From the NCBI GenBank assembly GCA_023438115.1, contig JAEZEB010000255.1:1-53982 (forward strand): DNA of 53,982 bases, in the 5' to 3' direction. This DNA comes from Pseudomonadota bacterium (GTDB taxonomy: Bacteria; Pseudomonadota; Gammaproteobacteria; Burkholderiales; Burkholderiaceae_C). The translations under genes and the position numbers were made by a program. The number at the start of each line of letters is the position of its first letter. Position 1 is the first letter of the stretch. Positions 1-9,169 of this stretch are shown one piece after another. Below the pieces are notes generated by a model, which searched no databases, was not told where the DNA came from, and was given only the letters and a program-made list of their open reading frames with translations.

Positions 1-1106
1 CGGTGTTCGGCGGCACGCAGTCGCTGCACACCAACAGCTTCGACGAGGCCATCGCGCTGCCCACCGAGTTCTCCTCGCGCATCGCGCGCAACACGCAGCT
101 GATCCTGCAGGAGGAGACGCACATCACCAGCGTGGTCGACCCCTGGGCCGGCAGCTACATGATGGAGAAGCTCACCCAGGACATGGCCGACGCCGCCTGG
201 AAGATCATCGAGGAAGTCGAGGCCATGGGCGGCATGACGCGCGCCGTGGACTCGGGCTGGGCCAAGCTGAAGATCGAGGCCGCGGCCGCCGAGAAGCAGG
301 CGCGCATCGACTCGGGCCGCGACGTGATCGTGGGCGTCAACAAGTACAAGCCCGCGCAGGAGGATCCGATCGAGATCCTCGAGGTGGACAACGTCAAGGT
401 GCGCGAGCAGCAGATCACTCGCCTGCAGCGCGTGAAGTCCGCCCGCGATGGTGCCAAGGTGCAGGCGGCGCTGGAGGCGCTCACCGCCGCGGCGCAGAGT
501 GGCGAAGGCAACCTGCTGGAGCTGTCCATCGCGGCGATCCGCCTTCGCGCCACGGTGGGCGAGGTGAGCGACGCGCTGGAGAAGGTGTTCGGGCGCCACC
601 GCGCCGATACGCAAAAGGTGACCGGTGTGTATGCAGCCGCCTACGACTCGGCCGAGGGCTGGGACAAGCTGAAGCAGGAGATCGCCGCCTTCGCGGAGGA
701 GCAGGGCCGGCGTCCGCGCGTGATGATCGCCAAGCTGGGCCAGGACGGCCACGACCGCGGCGCCAAGGTGGTGGCCACGGCCTACGCGGACCTCGGCTTC
801 GACGTCGACATGGGACCGCTGTTCCAGACGCCGGAGGAGTGCGCCCGCCAGGCGATCGAGAACGACGTGCACGCGGTGGGCATCAGCACGCTGGCCGCCG
901 GCCACAAGACCCTGGTGCCCGCGATCATCGCGGAACTGGAGAAGCAGGGCGCCGACGACATCATCGTGTTCGTCGGCGGCGTCATCCCGCAGCAGGACTA
1001 CGAGTTCCTCTACAACGCGGGCGTGAAGGGCATCTACGGCCCGGGCACGCCGATCCCGGCCAGCGCGAAGGACGTGCTGGAGCAGATCCGGCAGGCGATC
1101 CGGTAA
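1..1106 (+). CDS. Methylmalonyl-CoA mutase, C-terminal part (5' end outside window)
   Basis: Interconverts (R)-methylmalonyl-CoA and succinyl-CoA with adenosylcobalamin, in the cytosol; last step of propionyl-CoA assimilation. The fragment opens inside the catalytic TIM barrel (GGTQSLHTNSFDEA, the segment preceding the domain linker). It ends with the B12-binding domain, whose DGHDRG motif carries the cobalt-ligating His codon at 750-752. The GTG at base 3 is an internal valine, so the true start lies upstream. Catalytic and B12 domains are on one chain, as in the large or homodimeric subunit. The stop is 19 bases before the MeaB gene, matching the usual mutase/chaperone pairing. Function is certain; the symbol (scpA/mcm/mutB) cannot be decided without the N-terminus. 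Confidence 0.95.
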   Translation, partial: VFGGTQSLHTNSFDEAIALPTEFSSRIARNTQLILQEETHITSVVDPWAGSYMMEKLTQDMADAAWKIIEEVEAMGGMTRAVDSGWAKLKIEAAAAEKQARIDSGRDVIVGVNKYKPAQEDPIEILEVDNVKVREQQITRLQRVKSARDGAKVQAALEALTAAAQSGEGNLLELSIAAIRLRATVGEVSDALEKVFGRHRADTQKVTGVYAAAYDSAEGWDKLKQEIAAFAEEQGRRPRVMIAKLGQDGHDRGAKVVATAYADLGFDVDMGPLFQTPEECARQAIENDVHAVGISTLAAGHKTLVPAIIAELEKQGADDIIVFVGGVIPQQDYEFLYNAGVKGIYGPGTPIPASAKDVLEQIRQAIR

Positions 1107-1125
1107 GCGGGGCGAGAATCCGCGC

Positions 1126-2133
1126 ATGCAGATCGCCTCGTCCCTCCTGGGCGCACCCGGGCCGCAGCAGCGGCGCGCGGTCGCCAAGGCCATCACGCTG
1201 CTGGAGTCCACCCGCGCCGACCACCGCGCGCAGGCGGACGCGCTGCTGACGGAACTGCTGCCGCACACCGGCAACTCCTTCCGCCTGGGCATTAGCGGCG
1301 TGCCGGGCGTGGGCAAGAGCACCTTCATCGAAGCCCTGGGCCTGGCGTTGATCGGGCAGGGCCATCGCGTCGCGGTGCTCGCGATCGATCCGTCGTCCAC
1401 CGTCTCGGGCGGCTCCATCCTCGGCGACAAGACACGCATGGAGAAGCTCTCCGTGCATCCGCAGGCCTACATCCGTCCCAGCCCGTCCAGCGGTACGCTG
1501 GGCGGCGTCGCCGCCAAGACGCGCGAGGCGATGCTGGTGTGCGAAGCCGCGGGCTACGACATCGTGATCGTGGAGACGGTGGGCGTGGGCCAGAGCGAGA
1601 CGGCGGTGGCCGGGATGACGGACATGTTCGTGCTGCTGCAATTGCCCAATGCCGGCGACGACCTGCAGGCGATCAAGAAGGGCGTGATGGAACTGGCCGA
1701 CCTCGTCGCCATCAACAAGGCAGACATCGACCGCGACGCCGCCACCCGCGCGCAGGCCCAGATCACCAGCGCGCTGCGCATCCTGGGCCAGCATGGCCAT
1801 CCCGACCACGCCCATCACGACGAGACGCTGTGGCATCCGCAGGTGCTGCAACTGAGCGGCCTCACCGGCGACGGCGTGGACAGGTTCTGGGAGACCGTGA
1901 CGCGCTTCCGCACGTTGCAGGAAAAGAGCGGCCGCCTGGCCGCGCGCCGCCGGCAGCAGGCCCTGGCCTGGATGTGGGAACGCATCGAAAGCGGCCTGCG
2001 CCAGGCCTTCCGCCAGCACGCGGGCGTGAAGGAACTGCTGCCGCGCCTCACGCGCGAGGTGGAGGAAGGCCGCATCGCCTCGTCCACCGCGGCGCGCCAG
2101 CTGCTGGCCGCCATGCTGGACCCCACGCCATGA
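1126..2133 (+). CDS. meaB: Methylmalonyl-CoA mutase-associated GTPase MeaB
   Basis: G3E-family P-loop GTPase that loads and protects the B12 cofactor of methylmalonyl-CoA mutase (older name ArgK/LAO transport ATPase). Length 335 residues is normal. The Walker A motif GVPGVGKS is at about residues 58-65. It is followed by DPSSTVSGGSILGDKTRM (switch region), VETVGVGQSE, and NKAD as the base-specificity motif near residue 200. A C-terminal helical dimerisation arm ends the protein. It lies directly behind the mutase. The ATG has no convincing Shine-Dalgarno; a GAGAAT box sits 6 bases before it (see findings). Confidence 0.96.
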   Translation: MQIASSLLGAPGPQQRRAVAKAITLLESTRADHRAQADALLTELLPHTGNSFRLGISGVPGVGKSTFIEALGLALIGQGHRVAVLAIDPSSTVSGGSILGDKTRMEKLSVHPQAYIRPSPSSGTLGGVAAKTREAMLVCEAAGYDIVIVETVGVGQSETAVAGMTDMFVLLQLPNAGDDLQAIKKGVMELADLVAINKADIDRDAATRAQAQITSALRILGQHGHPDHAHHDETLWHPQVLQLSGLTGDGVDRFWETVTRFRTLQEKSGRLAARRRQQALAWMWERIESGLRQAFRQHAGVKELLPRLTREVEEGRIASSTAARQLLAAMLDPTP

Positions 2134-2906
2134 ACGCGCAGGACCTCGAGCGCATCCGCGCCTCCGAAGGCTGGCGCAGCCATCGCACCGAAGCGTTCGA
2201 GACCGAGGACGGTCCCGTGATCGTGAAGGCGCAGCGGCCGGCGCGTCCAGCCATCGCGGCTTTCGCGCTGGAGCTGCTGGCCGGCATCGCGCGCTCGCCC
2301 GAGATCAAGCCCGTGCCGGCGCCCGGCGGCCCCGAAGGGCAGGCGATCGAGCTGCGGCGCCTGGTCGGCCTGCGCGAAGCCGGCGTGCGCGTACCGGCGG
2401 TCGTGCACGTGGACGCGGAGTTCTTCGTGATGGAGCGCTTCGCCGGCAAGAGCCTGGCCGAGTGCCTGGACGCGCGATCGCAGGACGCGATGGCCTTGTG
2501 GGAGCAGGGCCTGCGCTTCCTGCAGGACGTGCACGCGCGCGGCCAGTGCCTGAGCCAGGCCAGCGCCCGCAACCTGATTGTCACGCCCACCGGCCTGGCG
2601 GCGATCGATTTCGAGGATGACCCGCTGCAGGTGTTGACGCTGGCCGAAGCGCAGGTGCGCGACTGGCTGCTTTACCTGCAGTCCACCGTCTGGATGCTGC
2701 CGCAAGGGCATGCGGAACTGCTGGTGACCTGGGAACAGGTGGCGCCGGCCGGCTCCGACGCCGCGGGCATGCTGGCGTCCGTGCGGCGCATGGGATGGAT
2801 GCGCCACCTGCCCAGCAAGCGCAAGCCCTGGGGCCGCGACATCGTGAGCGCGCAGGCGGCGGCGGCGCTGCTGCACGCGTGGGCACTGCGCCGGCAGGCG
2901 CACTGA
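2130..2906 (+). CDS. Protein-kinase-fold protein of unknown substrate
   Basis: 258 residues; the start ATG overlaps the meaB stop (ATGA), implying translational coupling. The fold signature resembles small RIO/Bud32/lipopolysaccharide-kinase-like proteins: VIVKAQRP supplies a beta-3 lysine near residue 30, HARG about residue 137 starts a catalytic-loop-like segment, ARNLIV carries the loop Asn, and AAIDFEDDP looks like the metal-binding DFG region. The catalytic Asp expected between His and Asn is not evident (the segment reads SQASARN), so activity is doubtful or uses a variant loop. No signal peptide or membrane segment. Position inside the propionate cluster suggests co-expression only; I cannot name a substrate. 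Kinase-fold assignment is by motif, not by alignment. Confidence 0.72.
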   Translation: MNAQDLERIRASEGWRSHRTEAFETEDGPVIVKAQRPARPAIAAFALELLAGIARSPEIKPVPAPGGPEGQAIELRRLVGLREAGVRVPAVVHVDAEFFVMERFAGKSLAECLDARSQDAMALWEQGLRFLQDVHARGQCLSQASARNLIVTPTGLAAIDFEDDPLQVLTLAEAQVRDWLLYLQSTVWMLPQGHAELLVTWEQVAPAGSDAAGMLASVRRMGWMRHLPSKRKPWGRDIVSAQAAAALLHAWALRRQAH

Positions 2907-2928
2907 ACGAGACACCTGGAGAGAACGA

Positions 2929-4461
<1,533 letters not shown>

Positions 4462-4484
4462 ACCGTGAGAAGGAAGGAACCGCC

Positions 4485-5105
4485 ATGGCACTGACGCTCC
4501 ACTACCACCCGTATTCCCGCGCGGCCGGCACCCTCTGGGCGCTGGAAGAGGCGGGACAGCCCTATGAACTGAAGGTCGTCGACATCCTCAAGGGCGAGCA
4601 GAAGAATCCTTCGCTGCTGGCGATCAACCCGATGGGCAAGCTGCCGACGCTGGTCGACGACGATGTCGTCATCACCGAGGCCGGCGCGATCGCGCTCTAC
4701 CTCGCGGACCGCTACGCAGCCGGCCGCCTGGCGCCCGCGCCGGACGATCCGCGGCGCGGCACCTACCTGCGCTGGTCCTTCTTCTCGCCCAGCGTGATCG
4801 AGCCCGCCGTCATGGCGAAGGGTTCCGGCTGGGAGGTGAAGGAAGTGTCCGCCGGCTGGGGCACCTATCCCGCCATGATCGCCGCGGCGCAGAGCGCCAT
4901 CGCCAAGGGCCCCTTCGTCCTGGGCGACGAGTTCTCCATGGCCGACGTCGTGCTGGGCGGCACGCTGCGCTTCATGATCGGCTTCAAGCAGATCGAACCG
5001 CATCCCGTCTTCGACGCCTACATCCAACGGCTCGAGGCCCGGCCCGCCCTGCAGCGCGCCGAAGCGCGCAACATGGCCATGCGCAAGGAGCTGGGTCTCC
5101 AGTAA
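4485..5105 (+). CDS. Glutathione S-transferase family protein
   Basis: 206 residues with the two GST domains. The N-terminal thioredoxin fold has LHYHPYSRAAGTLWALEE (catalytic Tyr/Ser region), NPMGKLPTLVDDD with the cis-proline, and the glutathione-contacting TEAGAIALYLADRY. The C-terminal all-helical domain carries LGDEFSMADVVLGGTLRF, the conserved N-capping box Asp. The start follows a good AGGAAGGA Shine-Dalgarno. It lies between pccB and pccA in the same direction, with 23- and 8-base gaps, so it is almost certainly co-transcribed with the carboxylase. Substrate unknown. A detoxifying role for reactive acyl intermediates would be speculation. Confidence 0.93.
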   Translation: MALTLHYHPYSRAAGTLWALEEAGQPYELKVVDILKGEQKNPSLLAINPMGKLPTLVDDDVVITEAGAIALYLADRYAAGRLAPAPDDPRRGTYLRWSFFSPSVIEPAVMAKGSGWEVKEVSAGWGTYPAMIAAAQSAIAKGPFVLGDEFSMADVVLGGTLRFMIGFKQIEPHPVFDAYIQRLEARPALQRAEARNMAMRKELGLQ

Positions 5106-5113
5106 GAAAAATC

Positions 5114-7158
5114 ATGTTCACCAAGATCCTGATTGCCAACCGCGGAGAGATTGCCTGCCGGGTGATCGCAACCGCCAAGAAGATGGGCATCGCCACTGTC
5201 GCCGTGTATTCCGAGGCGGACCGCGATGCCCGCCACGTGGCGCTCGCCGACGAAGCCGTCCCCATCGGCCCCGCGCCCTCGCGCGAGAGCTACCTGGTCG
5301 CCGACAAGATCATCGAGGCGGCGAAGAAGACCGGCGCGCAGGCCATCCATCCCGGCTACGGCTTCCTGTCGGAGAACGAGGGCTTCGCCAAGCGGGTGGA
5401 GGAAGAGGGCCTGGTCTTCATCGGCCCCAAGCACCATTCGATCGCGGCCATGGGCGACAAGATCGCCTCCAAGAAGCTGGCGAAGGAGGCCAAGGTCAAC
5501 ACGATCCCGGGCTGGAACGACGCGATCGAGTCCGCCGAGCGCGCGGTGCAGATCGCCCGCGACATCGGCTACCCCGTGATGATCAAGGCTTCGGCCGGTG
5601 GCGGCGGCAAGGGCCTGCGCGTGGCTTACGACGACAAGGAAGCCCTGGAAGGCTTCACCTCCTGCCGCAACGAGGCGCGCAACAGCTTCGGCGACGACCG
5701 CGTCTTCATCGAGAAGTTCGTGGAGGAGCCGCGCCACATCGAGATCCAGGTGCTGGGCGATGCGCACGGCAACGTGATCTACCTGAACGAGCGCGAGTGC
5801 TCCATCCAGCGCCGGCACCAGAAGGTGATCGAGGAGGCGCCGTCGCCCTTCATCAGTGAGGCCACCCGCAAGGCGATGGGCGAGCAGGCCGTGGCGCTGG
5901 CCAAGGCGGTGAAGTACCAGAGCGCGGGCACGGTGGAGTTCGTGGTCGGCAAGGACCAGTCCTTCTACTTCCTCGAGATGAACACCCGCCTGCAGGTGGA
6001 GCACCCGGTGACGGAGTGCATCACCGGCCTGGACCTGGTGGAGCTGATGATCCGCGTCGCGGCCGGCGAGAAGCTGCCGATCGCGCAGGCCCAGGTCAAG
6101 CGGGAGGGCTGGGCGATCGAGTGCCGCATCAACGCGGAGGATCCCTTCCGCAACTTCCTGCCCTCGACGGGTCGGCTGGTGCGCTTCCAGCCGCCCAAGG
6201 CGGGCATGTGGGCTTCCGACACGGAGCACCTGCTGGGCGTGCGCGTCGACACCGGCGTGGGCGAGGGCGGCGAGATCCCGATGTACTACGACTCGATGAT
6301 CGCCAAGCTGATCGTGCACGGCACCGACCGCGCCGACGCGATCGCGAAGATGCGCGAGGCGCTCGACGCCTTCGTGATCCGCGGCATCGCGAGCAACATC
6401 CCCTTCCAGGCGGCGCTGCTGGCGCATCCGAAGTTCGTGTCCGGTGACTTCAACACGGGCTTCATCGCGGAGCACTACGCGGGCGGCTTCAAGGCGGAGG
6501 ACGTGGTCCACGACGATCCCGACTTCCTCGTGGCGCTGGCCGCCTATGCCAACCGGCGCGCGCTGCAGCGCTCCGCCGGCATCGGCGGGCAGCTGCGCGG
6601 GCACGAGTTCCGCGTCGGCGAGGAGTTCGTGGTGGTGAAGCTGGATGCCGAGGGCCGGCACGAGCGCCAGGCCGCGAAGGTGAGCGACTTCGAGGCGAAG
6701 TCGGGTTCCAGCGTGGTGGAGACCAACGGCCGCCGCTACGCGATCTGCAGCAACTGGCACCTGGGCGGCGCCCGCATCCGCGGCACCGTGGACGGCCGCG
6801 CCTTCACCGCGCAGGTGGAGCGCGGCGTCGGCAAGAACCCGCTGGCCATCCGCATCGTGCACCACGGCGCGCGCCTGGACGCGATGGTGCTCACGCCGCG
6901 CACGGCCGAACTGCACGCGCTGATGCCCTTCAAGGCACCGCCGGACATGAGTCGCTTCCTGCTCTCGCCGATGCCGGGCCTGCTGGTGGATATCGCCGTG
7001 CAGCCGGGGCAGAAGGTGCAGGCGGGCGAGCGCATCGCCGTGATCGAGGCGATGAAGATGGAGAACGTGCTGTTCGCCGCGGCGGACGGCGTCGTGGGCA
7101 AGGTGCTGGCGGGCAAGGGCGAGTCCCTCGCCGTCGACCAGCCGATCGTGGAGTTCGA

Positions 7159-7162
<4 letters not shown>
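5114..7162 (+). CDS. pccA: Propionyl-CoA carboxylase alpha chain (biotin carboxylase + BCCP)
   Basis: 682 residues. ATP-dependent carboxylation of biotin, then delivery to PccB. Order of domains: biotin carboxylase N-domain (ILIANRGEIACRVI), ATP-grasp (KASAGGGGKGLRVAYDD near residue 160), catalytic segment EMNTRLQVEHPVTE, biotin carboxylase C-domain, a beta-rich linker of about 150 residues (the BT domain of PCC-type enzymes), and a C-terminal biotinyl domain. Biotin attaches at the Lys of EAMKMENV, about residue 648, 35 residues from the end as usual. The length and BT domain distinguish it from plain AccC. Its stop overlaps the next start by 4 bases. Confidence 0.97.
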
Positions 7163-7644
<482 letters not shown>

Positions 7645-7659
7645 AGCCGGACTGTTGTT

Positions 7660-7706
7660 CCCGCGCCGCGTTGCGCGGGCATCCTGCGGCCCGGTCTCCG
7701 GGCCGC
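7660..7706 (+). terminator. Two GC-rich hairpins ending the propionate operon
   Basis: The 142-base gap between the epimerase-like gene and the GAF gene holds two stem-loops. The first is a 7-bp stem (7660-7666 with 7673-7679). The second is a perfect 9-bp stem GCGGCCCGG/CCGGGCCGC (7686-7694 with 7698-7706) with loop TCT. No T-tract follows, so intrinsic termination is plausible but unproven. They mark the border between the metabolic operon and the export-like locus. Confidence 0.5.
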
Positions 7707-7764
7707 GGTCACGAAGGGGCGCCTTTCGAGGGCGGACCCGCTGGCGCGTCCCGGCGGCCGGGGC

Positions 7765-7777
7765 GAGAATCGCGGCC
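7765..7777 (+). promoter_or_regulatory. Possible -10 element ahead of the GAF/HlyD operon
   Basis: GAGAAT at 7765-7770, followed by a CGCGG discriminator and the ATG 16 bases on. The same NANAAT-CG-rich arrangement recurs ahead of several other genes in the window. No recognisable -35 box at 17 bp, so weak support. Confidence 0.25.
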
Positions 7778-7786
7778 AGCCCGACC

Positions 7787-8434
7787 ATGGACAAGGCGCC
7801 GCCCCAACTCCTCTCCGCTGCCGCCGCGACGGCGCCGGCGGATGCCGTGCTGCGTTGCCAGGCGGCCTTGCTGGCGCGCGAAGGACTGGCTGAAGCGGCG
7901 ACGGCGCTCGCCGCGGAACTCGCCACGCTCCTGCGTTGCACCCGCGTGAGCGTCGGGCTGCTGGAAGGCGAGCGCCTGCGCGTCGCGGGCAGCTCCCAGG
8001 TCGCCGACCTGGATCCGCGCCACGACACCGCCGCGGCCCTCGTCGCCGCGATGCACGAATCCATCGACCAGGGCCTCGCGGTCTGCTGGCCACCGCTGGC
8101 CGCGCAGCCGCCGGTCGGCATCGCGCAGCGGCAGCTCGCGGGTGCGGGCCACGCGTGCAGCGTTCCCCTCGTGGCGCAGGGCAGGGCGATCGGCGCGCTG
8201 ACACTGGAACGGTCCGACCCGCCGGCTTTCACCGCCGCGGAGATCGCCCTGTGCGAGGACGCGGCGAGCTTCGCGGGCCCGGTGCTGCTGTTGAAGCAGG
8301 AACGCGAAGCGCCCTGGCATGCGCGTGCGCTGCAGCGCCTGCGCGGACGGCTGGCCACGCGCAGTCGCAAGCGCACCGCTTGGGCCGGTGCGGTGGTGAT
8401 CCTGGCGCTGCTGCTCGCGGTGCCGCTGCCCTAG
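7787..8434 (+). CDS. GAF domain plus membrane anchor, N-terminal half of a GAF-HlyD adaptor
   Basis: 215 residues. Residues about 30-170 form a GAF sensor-like domain (CTRVSVGLLEGERLRV ... SVPLVAQGRAIGALTLE). A basic stretch RSRKR and a single membrane segment AWAGAVVILALLLAVPL follow at about 198-214. The frame then hits TAG at 8432-8434. The next codons in the same frame read RVSAPARLEGAVQRAVV, the typical start of an HlyD/lipoyl domain. The protein is therefore probably the N-terminal half of one inner-membrane GAF-TM-HlyD adaptor. As it stands the product would be an anchored cytoplasmic GAF domain with no periplasmic part. Start chosen as the ATG after the GAGAAT box; no clear Shine-Dalgarno. 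Confidence 0.8.
   Translation: MDKAPPQLLSAAAATAPADAVLRCQAALLAREGLAEAATALAAELATLLRCTRVSVGLLEGERLRVAGSSQVADLDPRHDTAAALVAAMHESIDQGLAVCWPPLAAQPPVGIAQRQLAGAGHACSVPLVAQGRAIGALTLERSDPPAFTAAEIALCEDAASFAGPVLLLKQEREAPWHARALQRLRGRLATRSRKRTAWAGAVVILALLLAVPLP
8432..8434 (+). other. In-frame amber codon splitting the GAF-HlyD gene
   Basis: TAG lies exactly between the membrane segment and the HlyD domain, with reading frame 2 continuing unbroken from 7787 to 9169. One base change (for example CAG to TAG, or TAC to TAG) explains it. Could be a real nonsense mutation, a sequencing error, or a read-through site. Confidence 0.85.
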
Positions 8435-8467
8435 CGCGTCAGCGCGCCCGCGCGGCTCGAAGGCGCG

Positions 8468-9169
8468 GTGCAGCGCGCGGTGGTCGCCGCGGCCGACGGC
8501 TTCCTGCAGCAGACCCACGTGCGTCCCGGCGACCGCGTGCGCGCCGGCGAGGTGCTGGCCCAGCTTTCCTCGCAGGACCTGGAGCTCGAACGGCGCCGGC
8601 GCGAAAGCGAGCTGCGCCAGCACGAGAACGCCTACCGCGCGGCACTGGCGCGCAACGACCGCGCGCAGATGGTGGTGAGCCAGTCGCGCGCCGCGCAGGC
8701 GCAGGCCCTGCTGGCGCTGGCGGAGACGCAGCTCGAACGCAGCCGGCTGGTTGCTCCCTTCGACGGCGTCGTGATCAAGGGCGACCTCACGCAGAACCTC
8801 GGCGCGCCGGTGCACAAGGGCGAGGTGCTGATGCTGCTGTCGCCCAGCGACAGCTTCCGGCTGATCGTGGAGGTGGACGAAGGCGACATCGCCGCGGTGC
8901 GTCCCGGGCAGGGCGGGCGGCTCGCGCTCGCGGCGCGGCCCGAGGCGGCGCTGCGCTTCACCACGCGCCGCGTGGTGCCGCTCGCCACCGCGGCGGACGG
9001 CCGCAACTACTTCGAGGTGGAGGCGGCGCTGGAGGACGCGCCGCCGGACCTGCGGCCGGGCCTGAGCGGCGTGGCGAAGATCGAGGTGGGCCGGCGTTCG
9101 CTGGGATGGCTGCTGTTCCACCGCGCGGCGGACTGGCTGCGGATCGCACTCTGGACCGTGCTGCCGTGA
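8468..9169 (+). CDS. HlyD/membrane-fusion-type adaptor, C-terminal half of the GAF-HlyD protein
   Basis: From the first available GTG this would be 233 residues; the open frame itself continues from 8435. First lipoyl half: AAADGFLQQTHVRPGDRVRAGEVLAQL. Then about 60 residues of Arg/Glu/Ala-rich coiled coil, second lipoyl half SRLVAPFDGVVIKGDLTQNLG, and a beta-barrel region. This is the membrane-fusion-protein plan of HlyD-type adaptors, which span the periplasm. Alone it has neither signal peptide nor membrane anchor; the anchor is encoded just before the amber codon. Re-initiation at the GTG would thus give a mislocalised protein. Its stop overlaps the GTG of the M50 gene. Treat with the preceding CDS as one broken gene. 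Confidence 0.8.
   Translation: MQRAVVAAADGFLQQTHVRPGDRVRAGEVLAQLSSQDLELERRRRESELRQHENAYRAALARNDRAQMVVSQSRAAQAQALLALAETQLERSRLVAPFDGVVIKGDLTQNLGAPVHKGEVLMLLSPSDSFRLIVEVDEGDIAAVRPGQGGRLALAARPEAALRFTTRRVVPLATAADGRNYFEVEAALEDAPPDLRPGLSGVAKIEVGRRSLGWLLFHRAADWLRIALWTVLP

Noticed and set aside
7936..9165. Much longer N-terminus for the M50 protein
   Set aside because: The upstream frame is Arg/Ala/Gly noise overlapping the GAF-HlyD gene; the GTG at 9166 with GTGA overlap fits.
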